NCBI GenBank assembly: GCA_023525715.1
Contig: CM042013.1
Span: 83,688,494 to 83,752,493 of the forward strand
Reading direction: 5' to 3'
Origin: Cichorium intybus
Lineage: Eukaryota; Streptophyta; Magnoliopsida; Asterales; Asteraceae
DNA: 64,000 bases
A program made the position numbers and the translations under genes. The stretch's first letter is position 1. Each line of letters starts with the position of its first letter. This document shows positions 12,289-23,983 of this stretch, piece by piece. Below the pieces are notes generated by a model. It was given only the letters and a program-made list of their open reading frames with translations, did not search any database and was not told the DNA's origin.

Positions 12289-12450
12289 GGTATGCTGGAA
12301 TGAAATGACAAACGAATGAAATGAAAGAGGTAATGGAATGAACGAAGTAATGGAATGGATCATTACCATTCCATTGTCATGTTTAGTTGGTCTATTGGAA
12401 TGGAATGAACCATTCATCCATGTTGTTTGGTAGACAGGAGTACACGAAGG
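12289..12450 (+). mobile_element. Possible terminal fragment of a Harbinger-like MITE
   Basis: TAA is followed by GGGCCTATTTGGTATGCTGG, a typical Harbinger/Tourist-type terminus. Subterminal GGAATGAAATG and GGAATGGAATGA repeats follow in both orientations. No matching opposite end was found in the window, so this is a fragment or a decayed element. Confidence 0.35.
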
Positions 12451-12935
12451 AATGAAACTTGAGAGTGCGTCAAGTTTTCTAATTTTTATGTGCTACCTAA
12501 TTATTTATGTTAATTTTTAGTTGTTTGATAACATATGTCTTTCAATCCATTTACATTATTTATGTCCTTCAACATATTTAAATAATTATTGGTTAGGTGG
12601 AGCTGGGGTAAAGGTTCAACCAAAAAGGTATAAAAGCTACAAGTTTCCACTTCATGTGGAGCTAGTGTAAAGAAGAAACCAGAAAAAAGGACATTAAAAA
12701 AAAGGGTTTATTTTTTCTTATAAATAATTACTTCACCTACATTTGGGTGAATGAAGAAACTACGGTTTGTGCGATGACTCTTTTTTTTATTTTTTTATTG
12801 GTTGTTTGATGTTCGTTTTAGGTTGTATCAATGTTTAAAATTTTAAGTTTTTTGTTAGTTGTTTTTATGATTTATTCTAAGCAAGGAGAATATATTTGGA
12901 ATATGGAACACATATGCAACAAGTCTAATTTGAAA

Positions 12936-13160
12936 GGGCAAATATTATATATGCCCTAAATTAATCACATAATATCATATTTACCCAATCAAATGTATAA
13001 ATATCATATATATCCTATGTTAACCTCTAAAATATCATATATACCCAAAATTTTATTTTTAACACTTTATAATTACTTTTATAGTATTTATTGTTATTAT
13101 AATCCTTTTAATTATAAATACAATGTTGATTTTACCATTATACCCCTTACATATTATCAT
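12936..13160 (+). repeat. Left terminal inverted repeat of MULE
   Basis: This AT-rich stretch has repeated ATATCATATWTACCC-type blocks. It pairs in inverted orientation with about 55110-55313. The copies are diverged, suggesting an old element. Long TIRs of about 200 bp plus a 9-bp TSD are the Mutator hallmark. Confidence 0.75.
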
Positions 13161-13308
13161 TAAATCATATCCAGAAACAAACTCGATCAACTCGTCTACG
13201 AATACAACATGATCGCTGGAGTGAGGCAAGTCCGCGCCATTGTCGTCTTCAACTCAAACATCGATTGGGACTTTCAATTGCTTAATCACGTAATTCTTTG
13301 GGAGTTTG

Positions 13309-13782
13309 TGTAACACCCGGTTTCTTATACGAAGTACACCCAAAAATTTTCGAACAATTATACATCAAATGGGTATACTTGTACTCTAACCACGGAAACA
13401 AGATGTTATCAATATGTATAATTACGCAAAAGGTCCTTACAATTTGACCAGGCATTACAAATAAATCAAATACGACTAAAGGACAGGCTTTAAACTTGTC
13501 TGCCTTTCTTTATCACATGCCTTCCCCTATCACAGCTACAGATACCTGCAAAACAACAGAACACTCAAGTGTAAGCTTATAAAGCTTAGTGAGTAAATCT
13601 CAATCACTCTCCATGAATCTTTATCGATAAATATCCTCCTCATTCTCTTTGGCTAATCTCATTATCAACATCCATCATCTCTTAACTAGGAAACCTGCAA
13701 ACATATTAGTTTCACGAACACCAGCTAATTATTAATAACACCCACTCATTAGTAAGTACCACACTCGGTACTACTTATATAC
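13309..13782 (-). repeat. LTR A left copy, first part (sense 3' end)
   Basis: It starts TGTAACACCCGG and matches 42640-43112. Element B enters after TATAC (13778-13782). The copy resumes at 37995. The sense-strand hairpin module (TACTCACTAAGCTT) is at about 13562-13596. Confidence 0.9.
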
Positions 13783-14885
13783 TGACAACGCCTAGTGATA
13801 TCAAGTATTTTAGGCGTTGTTGAGCCCTGTTCTTGATAAAATTATATCAGATATGTCTGGATATTCTCACTTTTCGTGCCAGGACTTGTTTGGAAGAAAA
13901 GAATGGAAACAGGGACTAAAAGCGTGCAAAAGGAAGAAGTTTGGAAAAGAATGAAAAATCAAGGAAATACGTACGCGCGCCGCGGATCTATGAAACGCGC
14001 GACGCGGGCTTAAGGCGGTGTAACACATTCAAATGACGAAAAAACGGGATCTGATAAGTACGCGCGCCGCGGATTCTTCATCTGCGCGGCGCGGCCTCGA
14101 GAAATTTGCAACTATAAATAGAGGCAATTCCAGCCGAAAACCCGAGCAAAGACCGGGTGTAAAATCGACCTTGAAGCTCTTTGACTCCAAGATTTCGTTC
14201 CAGCAACTTCTCAATTGGTATTTTCATGTTTTGGATTTTATTTTTAATTAGTTAGACATTTGTAAGCTTTGGTTTGTATCTTTGGGAGTGACAACCATTG
14301 ATACCAAGCTTAGGTTTCTGTTTTAGTATTATTTAGATACTGTTTTGATGTTTGGATTTGAGTTTGATGAACGAGAATCATTTGGTTATGAGTATTATTG
14401 ATATTTCGGTATTTTGGATGTTTGTTTGTGTTTTGATTGTTTGAACTGTGTTTGGATCTTATTTTGGCCTTGTTTGGAACTGCTTTCCTTTGCTGAAATC
14501 AGTAGCCAATTAGGTTAGCTTTGGGCATTGAACTTTAGCTAGTAGCTGTTCATTCAGAACCCTAGTTATTAGTTAGGTTATGCCTTGTTTGGTTTGGATG
14601 CATTTGTTTGCTTCTGATTCAGAGATGCACTTCTGATTTCAGAAAGTGACTAGGTTAGTTTGAGTTGAGTTTAGCTTATGCTTGGCTTGACTTTGTTTGG
14701 TTATTGCTTTTGGGTAGTTGAGCACTTAGAAACTAGGTCCTCCGACTGTAGCGTGACACTACTAGTTGGTAATCTGTCATTTAGTCTAACCACGAAGCTC
14801 CTGCGGATCGACCCTGACTACCACTGTACTAGTGTGTGTGTTAGGTTTTCTTTATTTTTGACCGCACGACGACCTAGGCGTGTCA
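13783..14885 (+). repeat. 5' LTR of element B
   Basis: It is 1103 bp. The first 36 bases form an inverted repeat (ACAACGCCT pairs with AGGCGTTGT). U3 carries a CpG array (about 13969-14100) with the unit TACGCGCGCCGCGGAT repeated at 13971 and 14058. A TATA box CTATAAATA lies at 14112-14120. It matches 36891-37989 with scattered substitutions and a few small indels. Confidence 0.92.
13969..14100 (+). promoter_or_regulatory. CpG-rich array upstream of LTR B TATA box
   Basis: GC blocks such as CGCGCGCCGCGG, CGCGCGACGCGG and GCGCGGCGCGGCC are separated by AT-rich DNA. They end about 12-15 bp before the TATA box CTATAAATA at 14112-14120. The 3' LTR has the same layout (about 37079-37205, TATA at 37220-37228). 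Confidence 0.55.
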
Positions 14886-14890
14886 AATTT

Positions 14891-14908
14891 TGGCGCCGTT
14901 GCCGGGGA
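14891..14908 (+). other. Primer binding site of element B
   Basis: TGGCGCCGTTGCCGGGGA lies five bases after the LTR. It is the well-known Athila/Tat primer site. Confidence 0.88.
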
Positions 14909-14999
14909 GCTGTGAGCTTAGATTAGGTGATTTGTAGGATTTAGTTTCTGATTTTGATGTTGATTTTAGTTTGCTGATTTTTGGTATGCGTACATCCTT

Positions 15000-16268
15000 A
15001 TGATGGGTGATTACATGTACCCGGATCAGTATGATTATTATGAAAATCCGGCCGACACCTATTACGAGGATGATTGTTATAATGGATCATTCGATGACAA
15101 TGGATGGCGGAGCGAGGAGTCATCTCAGCCTGAGAATTCTGCAACTTGGGCCCAACTTTGGGTACTCATGTATAACAACTACCACGAGCAGAAGGACCAG
15201 GCTGAAGCTCTTGAAAAAGTGCAAGCTTCTTTAGATAGGTTAGAGGAAAATTGGAAATGTTCACCACTTACGCCAGAACCGGAGGTGAGTGATTTTTATA
15301 CCAATGATAATGTGTGTGATCTTGCATCACCTGAATATGTGATGGAAGGGCATACACCGTGGGAAAATCAAGAGACCATTCAGATGGTCGAAAATGTTGT
15401 TGAGGAAGAGGTTGTAGGTGATAATGCTACATCTAACTCAACAGCTTTTGATGTTTTTGATGTTTTTGAAAATATTGATAATATCGAGCTGGTGATGAGT
15501 GAATCCATACCATCACCAGACAATTTGGTTGATGAGGATATTGTGGAGGGGGCTGTAAGTGACAGTACAGATCCCAGCCCAATAAGTCCTGAAATTGTTG
15601 AAATTGCCAATGTTTTTGGGGAAGGGGGTGTAGATGACAATACTACCCCCGAACCTATGATTTTTGAAAATTTTGAGAAATTTGAAAGCAAGGATCTGGT
15701 GATGGGCGACTTTGTACCACCATCAGATCAAACCAGTCGCTCACTTTTGGTTCCGATCCACCTGTTGGACGATGACCAAGAAGTTGATGTTGACAAATTG
15801 ATATTTGAAAATAATAAACATGATTCTATTACCACTCATGATCCATTCATGAATGGAAGATTAGATGTAATCAATACTATCGATGAGGACATATGGAAGC
15901 ATCCTGATATGTTGCCTTCCGATTCCATTCGATTGGAAAATTTTTATTGGTACTGCAAACCAAAATTGCAACCTGAAGATAGCATGCGAGATACTAGCAA
16001 CCGAGGTGTGAAACAACTACTGGAAGCAGCCCTGGGTGCACTTCACGTCAAGCCAGTGATTTTGAAGAGATATAGAAGGAAGGACCAAGCTTGGAGGTTC
16101 AAAGCTACCTCCAAGCATTCATGGGAGTTAATCAGAAAGCAGCAACTGGGCAGCAACAGGAGAAGTAGCAAGCCATTCGACCCAGGAAAGTTTGAAGGGC
16201 AGTGGGTTAGCGAAAGGACGGTGGAAGCAGAAAAGCAACAAGGAAAGAAGGCGTACGATCCACCGTAG
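15000..16268 (+). CDS. Element B ORF1: acidic 422-aa protein of unknown function
   Basis: This is an uninterrupted frame of 422 codons, starting at the first ATG after the primer site (MMGDYMYPDQYDYYENPAD). The first 60 residues are Tyr/Asp-rich. Residues 60-75 contain the aromatic WAQLWVLMYNNYHEQK. A heptad-like segment (about 75-90) follows. The middle (about 125-290) is very acidic and has an imperfect internal repeat (FENIDNIELVMSES-IPSPD versus FENFEKFESKDLVMGDFVPPSD). The C-terminal 100 residues turn basic (KRYRRKDQAWRFKATSKHSW). I recognise no gag, protease or polymerase motif. It is followed by the conserved Athila-type block at about 16304-16345 that normally follows pol, so this ORF occupies the place of gag-pol. 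An intact long frame inside an old element suggests it was under selection while the family was active. Confidence 0.7.
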   Translation: MMGDYMYPDQYDYYENPADTYYEDDCYNGSFDDNGWRSEESSQPENSATWAQLWVLMYNNYHEQKDQAEALEKVQASLDRLEENWKCSPLTPEPEVSDFYTNDNVCDLASPEYVMEGHTPWENQETIQMVENVVEEEVVGDNATSNSTAFDVFDVFENIDNIELVMSESIPSPDNLVDEDIVEGAVSDSTDPSPISPEIVEIANVFGEGGVDDNTTPEPMIFENFEKFESKDLVMGDFVPPSDQTSRSLLVPIHLLDDDQEVDVDKLIFENNKHDSITTHDPFMNGRLDVINTIDEDIWKHPDMLPSDSIRLENFYWYCKPKLQPEDSMRDTSNRGVKQLLEAALGALHVKPVILKRYRRKDQAWRFKATSKHSWELIRKQQLGSNRRSSKPFDPGKFEGQWVSERTVEAEKQQGKKAYDPP

Positions 16269-16303
16269 TTGTAGAGTAATAGGAATAGTACGTCTGACTG
16301 AAG

Positions 16304-16345
16304 ACGTTAAACTTAGCGCTTGTTGGGAGGCAACCCATCGTGTCA
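16304..16345 (+). other. Conserved Athila/Tat block after the first ORF
   Basis: GTTAAACTTAGCGCTTGTTG followed by GGAGGCAACCCA is a strongly conserved non-coding block seen after the pol gene in Athila/Tat elements. It supports the classification of B and shows that ORF1 sits at the pol position. The function of the block is unknown. Confidence 0.6.
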
Positions 16346-16460
16346 TAGGTTAGGTTTTATATTTCTTAGAATTAATTAGGAAAATACATCAATTTTTTTG
16401 CAGGTATTAGTGGTCTAAAACAAGTGTGGGGTCGTGTGAGAAGTTTTTAAATTTTTGAAG

Positions 16461-16602
16461 ACCGCGCCGCGGGTTTTTGAATTACGCGACGCGGGATCGT
16501 AAACCAACCCGATGCGCAGGGGTTGATTTGGTGACATGCGCGACGCGCAAAAGCGTAAATGCGCGACGCGGAAAACGATCAGACGGTTTCCCCCTATATT
16601 AA
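16461..16602 (+). promoter_or_regulatory. Internal CpG array plus TATA before element B ORF2
   Basis: CpG blocks (CGCGCCGCGGG, ACGCGACGCGGG, TGCGCGACGCG repeated twice) are followed about 20-25 bp later by CTATATTAAG (16594-16602). The second ORF starts 100 bp further on (16701). This copies the LTR U3 layout of the same element and so may be an internal promoter for ORF2. Confidence 0.45.
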
Positions 16603-17087
16603 GGTAAGCCGCGACTCAACACACACCTCACACGACTCGGAGCTCTGATCGACGAATTTCTCTCGCATTTTTTCTTGCTCATTTTTTTTCTACTGCCAAG
16701 ATGATGTTCAGATTAGATCACCCTTTCCTCCAGTTCCCAGAGGGACTGGCCAGCTCAGCGGAGTATGTTTCGAGGAGAGATGCCTTGACTGGTCGCCGGG
16801 TTCTCGAGGCGACAGTCATTGACAGGGACATTCTGAGGGACGCCGGACTCTGGGGTGCGATCGAGCCATTTCTACATCGCACCTGGACTCATGAGGAGGC
16901 GTCATTTACATGCCGGGGCTGGGACAGGATCATGGCCACCGAGGAGGACGTCGTCTACACCGAGCTGCTATTGGAGTTTCTATCCACCATCCACTTCGCA
17001 CCTCGGGCGTCAGACCCACGTTCTAGGATCATCCGATTTCGATTGGGAGGTGCACAGAGGGAGTGCAACCTCCAAGAGTTTGGGAGG

Positions 17088-17612
17088 TGTAACACCCGAC
17101 TTATTTAACAAAACACCCCGTAAAAATTTTTATTTTTCAAACCATATATTTTACAATAAAACATTATACAAAGGGTATTTGTCAACATAAACAGGTACAA
17201 GTGTATCAAGGATTACAATACATAAAGATATTATACATCCATTAAGCCGGGTTGTCACTTCACCATCCTAAGTCCTTAGTCACGGACTTTATCTTTTCCC
17301 TTAGCGGGATCACGTTCACCTGCAGGGACATATCAAATAAAACCGTGAGCTATAAAGCCCAATGAGTAATCAGCAAATAACATTTCACATATACAAGAGT
17401 ATAATAATAATTAAACTCAAACAGTTTATGTCCCATATATCATAGTCATCACTGACCGCACCATAGATCATAGCCATATAGGCCGCACCAAATATCATAG
17501 CCATATAGGCCGCACCAAAACATTTTAGTTAATCAAATCATAGCCCTAAGGCCGCACCAACAGTTTCATCATTTATATCATAGCCCAAAGGCCGCACCGG
17601 TTTAGGTTCAAT
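17088..17612 (-). repeat. LTR C left copy, outer part with tandem array
   Basis: It starts TGTAACACCCGACTTA and matches 33044-33569. It contains imperfect repeats of ATCATAGCCATATAGGCCGC at about 17467, 17494, 17537 and 17579. Spacing is about 27 bp and then about 42 bp. Element D follows TCAAT (17608-17612). The copy resumes at 26786 and runs to 28271. Confidence 0.9.
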
Positions 17613-20409
17613 TGTGACACCCCATTTCTACTGTTTGCAAATACTATGGTTTTTCGTATAAATACATGATTACAAAAATACGGTTTATCAAAAACCGTTA
17701 ATTTAGATGCTTAAAACAGTGGGTGTACAAATTCATATCAATCTAACCATAGTAAGCAAGAAAGGATTTAACCTTGAGTCCAATATAGGAGCTAACTTAA
17801 GCTCCACTCCAGCTAAACTTCATCCCATTGATAGCAACTTAATTTGACCTGGAATACATGGCAAAACATAGAATACGTAAGACAAAAATTGTCTCGTGAG
17901 TTACATGAGTTTTAGACTCAAACTTTTAACTTCTTTTCCAAACTTCATATAAAACTTATAACATAAACACCTTTCAAAGTTTTAAAATATTATCATACCA
18001 TAGCTCTTTATTCTTTTCAAAAGCATTACAAATCATATCTTGCATAATTATCTTCTTTCAAACTTTATAATAGCAACATAATATAACTCTTTACTTCTCA
18101 AAAATCATGTTATGACATACTTTACGAAAATAACATCGTTCTTACTTTCTTTGACTGGTTTTATAAGCTTGCTAGATTTTTATACTTAGGGCTTTAATCA
18201 CTATAAGTGATACCCCAAGTCTCTATGACTAGAAAGAACGGATCAATCCTCACCATAGAAGTGCTGAGGCGATCTACTTCGCGATGGGGCTTGTCCCCAG
18301 TAGACCCCTTACCTAACCCGGGTAGGTTGGAACATAGTTCCCTTACTAACGCTGCTTGCTACAATTACCAGTCATATAAAATACTTGCTGCTTGATTGAA
18401 CATTTCTCATAAACATATAACTTGTGGCTAAATGCCAAACTATATCATTTTATGTCTTTATGGCTAAATGCCAAATACATAACTTTCCAAACATATTGTG
18501 GCTATATGCCCTTTCATACTTGAAAACATATAAAGTTTATAATCAAAACATACTTCTTAAACATTTTATGGCTATATGCCTATCCATACTTTCAAACATG
18601 TATAATTTGTATTAAACATATACTTTCACATATAGAAATTTGATAAGAAATATTGAAAATACTTACTTGCCATGTACCCAAAAATAGGTAAAATTATCTC
18701 ATGTACTCACCTTGGCTAGTTAGAGAAGTCTAACTAGGATTACTCCACTCGATTGTCCCTTCCATTCCATAACTTTACTCCTTAATTACCTAAGGAGTTC
18801 ATTAAAACTTTATTAAAACATTTAGGTCTTAACAACATGTAAAGACCACTTAATCCCCCTAAATATATTTATTTTTTTATGTTTTCAAATTATATTAAAC
18901 ATATACCAAATGTTAGGGGATCAAACTACTCAATCGGGTCATAACGGGAGTGAATTGCATGAATTCGGGTCACACGGGTCGTGTAGGAATCACACGGGGT
19001 CGTGTAAGACTTCCAAGATGTCCAAGCTACTGCCTCATTTCACACGGGGTCGTGCCAGATTCACACGGGTCGTGTAGAATCCTGCAGTCCCATTTTCAGC
19101 TTTCAATTTTTGTTCGTTTTTTGCAGTTTTAGTCCATTTCTTGGTTCCATTTGTTTCCAAACTTAACAAAACTTTACCAATAGGTTCTATTAACCTTCTA
19201 ACATGTTAAGAACATATTTTTAATCCTATTAAGTCTTATTTAGTTCATGAATTAATGGTTAAGACCATAGGATGTCACAAGAGCTCTAAGGAAGCTCATA
19301 TGCACATCAACTCAAAATTTTAAGTCTAGTTTTGTTCATTTTCTTTCCATACACTTATATAACCAATGGATGATTTAATTTAAGGTTTTTACAACCCAAA
19401 ACATACTTCGTTAATTACCAATTCCTTATTTTTTATTAACCATTTCCATGTGTTTCATTCATGGAATCACCAATTCCATTCCACCCGACAAATTTCAGTT
19501 TTTGTTCAAACTTTCATTTTATTAATTGAAATTCTTAGGAAACCACTTCTAATGGTTTCTTCATACTTAAACATCATTTATGACACTTTGAGCTTATTAG
19601 ATCATTTAAAATCAGTTTCAAACTCATAAATTCAATTAATTTCATAAAATCCCGTTTTTGACAATTTTCACCAAAAATACAAATTTTTGAAAACAATCAC
19701 TTAGGAATGTCTTAATACATCTTAAGTGATAATTAGAACTTAACAAAACAATAGAAATCACCTTCAATCTCACAAACCCATTTCTAGGGTTCTTGAGCTC
19801 AAATTCTCATTTCTTGATTTTTAACACATTCAATGGTTACACTAGGTTTATATGATGACTAAGACACAAATTAAGGCTAGGAATCATAGGATAATCCTCC
19901 TCTAGCCACTGAAATTTCGAAGCTACAGTAACTCATTCAAGAAAAATGGGTTAAACAACCCTAAAAACAAGATTACTAACCTTCTTTGGCTTGAAATTAT
20001 GAATTGAAAACTTAAATCTTCAATTCCCATCGAGATCTTCAAGAACCGATCCTTAGCTCTCTCTCTCGTTCTCTCTAGACTTTTCTGAACTTATGAGGAT
20101 TAATGATATATTTTCTCATTTTTATATTTTCCATATTTACAGTTTTAGTCCCTGAACTTTCATTCCTTGGACTTTTGACACAATTATTAACTTTGGCCAC
20201 ATGAAGCTAAAATTCTTACATTTTTAGTCCAAGCTAGAATTATACTTTTATAATAATTCTTGTATATGGTCAAATGACCAAATTACCCTTCTCATTGTAA
20301 AATGACTAATTTACCCTTAAAAACATACTTTCTCATAAAATATACATAAAACTTTAAATTATACACACATTGTTTTACATATTTATATTATTAAATTTGG
20401 GTCGTTACA
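17613..20409 (-). repeat. LTR of element D (3' LTR in sense orientation)
   Basis: It is 2797 bp, TGTGACACCCC...GTCGTTACA on the plus strand. It contains four imperfect repeats around GTGGCTAAATGCC (18426-18580) and a CpG array CACACGGGKTCGTG (about 18960-19078). The small open frames in it are identical in the other LTR and are not supported as genes. Confidence 0.93.
18960..19078 (-). promoter_or_regulatory. CpG motif array in LTR D
   Basis: Four copies of a near-palindrome CACACGGG(G)TCGTG lie within 120 bp of AT-rich DNA. The other LTR has the same array at about 25331-25449. In the sense direction an AT-rich, TATA-like stretch follows about 50-110 bp downstream. Confidence 0.5.
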
Positions 20410-23400
20410 ACTACCTCCCCCTTATTGGGATTCCGTCCTCGGAATCATTTGCACAATTACTAAATTAAGGAAATTACTTCTCCTTCCTTTTCGGGTGTTT
20501 TCCGCCAAAGTTGTGTTGTAGTAGATACTTTCTTTTTACCACATATAATCATTTTCTTCATTATTTTATCTTTTAATATTTTCTTCTTTGGTTATTTTTG
20601 ATTTTGTAATCAGCTCTTAGCGGTTCCTGCTTTCAATCATTTATAGTGGATTAACATAATCTCTTTAAAATTTTATATCTTCCCAATTAACCAAATTATC
20701 ATCTTGGTCATTTTATCTGTTTTCTCAACCTTTTAGTCGTTCATTCATGTTTCATACTCTTCATTCTAGTTACTTTCCTTTCTACTTCATTTCATTGACA
20801 TACAATCTCTTAGTAAACTTATTTAACAAAATAGTTTCATACTTCAATATTTGTTATCATAAATAGCAATCTACTTTATAATTCTTCTCATATCTTTACT
20901 AAAATAAGTGAGATTATACTCACAGTATTCTTTACTTGTAAAAATTTCAAATACCATTAAATATATTTATACATAGTTCGTATTTATACAATTTCATAAA
21001 TACACAAATTCTTTTCCTTGTATAGATTTTGTCCCTTAACGCACGTTTCACTTAAACATAACTTTATAACTTATTCATTCTTATCTCCCTCTTTTCTTAT
21101 ATCTTTGCTCAAACATTATTGCATAAGTAGTTTACATATATTCTTTCTTCATCTTTACTGGCAACTCTCAATTGGTTACCATTTTTAAGGAATGAATTTT
21201 CTTCCTTCTTGTTACACTTCTCATTCTTACTTTTCTGATTGGGACAGAATCTGTCGAATCATCATATTGTTCACGAGAATCTACTTATCTCGTTCTTAAT
21301 GTGTTGAAACGATATACCGCTTTTATTTTAACAATTAAACATCATTAAATTTCTTTCTATGTATAATATAATACATCATATTTAACCTTATAAACTTGTA
21401 CCGTTTTACTGTTGAAGTTGTTCTATTATTTCAGTCAACTTCCTTCCCTATTCACATTTTTAAGAAAAATCATTTTTCACATACTTTTTACTCATTTCCT
21501 GTACATTATATATATTACCTTCTCTAATATTTGTCTTGTATCATTCTTTACTTGTATTACTTTCATATTCAACATATAATCAACTTAGATATTTCTTTCA
21601 TCTTCTTTTATGAGATTTCGGTCTCATTACTCATTACTTATTCGTATAAACATATCTTTCTCATTTCTTCAATTTTTTTTTTGTACAATACTTTTATAAG
21701 TATACTTTTCTTTCCTTTTTGGATACTCCACGTATCCTTTTCATATCAATACTTTATATTTTAGTATTTCTTTTGTCAATTCTATTTCTCACATTAGTGC
21801 TTAGTTTAGCACCTGATCTTCTGTTTACTCTTTCCTCACAGTATCTAAATTGTTTACCATGGTTAATTCAAAATTTCATTTTTCTTCAATTCACTTATGG
21901 AATTTCATTCATGTTGCATAATATACACACATATATATCTAGTTCTCTTTTGATTTAAGAACCCAACTAGGTACTTTTAACATTTTCGTCCCATGACGAA
22001 TTCTTGGCATAACTCTTAATCATCATTACCTCTCGTTACTCTTTACTTTTACATCTTTTATCGTTTCTATTATGTGTTATAAGGCTACATGCCTAACACA
22101 TTTGCTATTCTTTTGTTTAAACTCCACTGCTTTACACTACATATTTCTTTACAATCATTAAATATTTCATATACAACTTATTTCTTATGTATCTTTAGGT
22201 GATACACAATTGCCATTTATTTTTCTTGTCATCTTTCATTCTTTTGGTATATCGAGGCAGTATGCTCGATACCTTATTTTACTCTTTTGCTTCATACTTT
22301 ATAGTATTCTGATTAGAATACTTGTTTCATAACCACTTTTGTACTTTGTATAAGTTCTAAAACTTACTCATTCACCTATATTTACAAACACGTATAAACA
22401 TATATACATTTCCTTGTATTTCATGGCTACTAGTCATGTACTGACCATTTCTCACAATCTTTGAATTCCTTTACCCATCATTTCTATTCGGAAGTAGTAA
22501 CTTCCTGTCTGTTTACTATCATTCTTACATTATCTTTAATTCTTCGTTTATTACTTGTTTAGATATTTACTCTTTTTCTTTACTTCATATCATTTATGAC
22601 CTTTAGTCATTTTGCTCACATGCTTTTGATTTTTCTTCCATTATCATACATCATTATACTCTTTCATTACTGGTATTACCTCGTTTATTTCATTCATTTG
22701 GTTGTGGAATTTATTTCCTCATAACCATTATTTTATCATCATTTTCTTTAAAGTCTTTCATTATATTCTTCTGATTATCCTTATCATTTGTTTCATCTTT
22801 TATTTCTTGCCTAACATTTATTTAGGCATTCCACCTTTAATTCTCACTTCATGTTCATTTAATCACATTTCAACAATGCAATTTACTTTAAATATCATAA
22901 TCTTTGACAATTTCTCATTCATCATTCTTTTCCCCATTTGGGTAATCTTACTTTGTTTTTATTACTCATTATAGCATTTTACTTATAACTTGATCAATTG
23001 TTAAATCTTTAGACACTTTCATACATCTTCTATTTTTTAACTTTTCTCATCATTTTACTCTTATCGTTCTGCAACGATATCTTACTTCCTTTATATCTTT
23101 AATATACACAAGACTTTTATATAAAATTCTGCATTTAATGGTTATGCCCAAAGCACACCACTTGTCAACATTAAGCTCTTCTTTACCATTCTCTCTTTTG
23201 TTATTACAAAAATTTATGTACTATTAATACATTCCACTTATAATTTTTATCCTTCTTGTAAGGGTCTTACAACTTTCATATAGGTAATTAATACCCAAAA
23301 TTCTTCTTTAATTTGTTCTTATACATACTTCCACTCGCCTCGATAGGCATACACTTCAATGTCTTTCAATTTGTCTAACAAGTATTAACTATCGCATTAT

Positions 23401-23983
23401 TTCTTTTACTTTACCATACTAAGTGGTATATATCCACTGCATTAACGTTTAGTACTTATAATAATACTTGTTCCTGTTACATAGGCATATAATTCCTATG
23501 TTCTTCTTACTACTTTCTTCAAAACCTTATCCACCAGAATATCATAATTCCTTTGTGACTCCACTAGTCCCAATACATATCCTGTGATTATGATAATACG
23601 GGCCCATATTACCATAACCACCTATACATATTGGTTCTGTTGTTACCACAAGGTTTCATGGGACACTGGTTCCTTTAATATATATATAACACCATTATAA
23701 ATACATGGTGTTCAATACTAGAAATCTTACTACTTTATAAACATAGTCTTTAATAAATTTGGACGGTTACGGAAAATATCATATAATTTTCCTAACGGTC
23801 AAATCTTTGCTCACTTTAAACGTTAGCTTAACACTTCTTAGTGTTATATATCTAATAATGTCTTAATCATTTAAGACATCATATACATACTTTCATAAAC
23901 TAACATTTCTATAGCATGAGTTTAAGCCTAGGAGTGGAACAAGCCAATCCTAATTCGCTTAAACTATGGCTCTGATACCAACT
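20410..23983 (-). other. Non-coding interior of element D
   Basis: This 3.57-kb region is strongly T/C-rich on the plus strand, that is A/G-rich in the sense RNA. It has no long ORF and no gag, protease, polymerase or integrase motif. The short frames at 21531-21958 and 22702-22974 are low-complexity and on the antisense strand. Just inside the left LTR the minus strand has the purine tract AATAAGGGGGAGGTAGT (polypurine tract). At 23966-23983 lies the primer site. Confidence 0.8.

Noticed and set aside
18207..19132. Three short open frames, each present twice (again at 24578-25503)
   Set aside because: They are identical because they sit in the two LTRs of element D. Their coding appearance is incidental.
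21531..22974. Hydrophobic small ORFs resembling membrane proteins
   Set aside because: They arise from T/C-rich antisense sequence of element D; Phe/Ile/Ser richness is what such composition produces.
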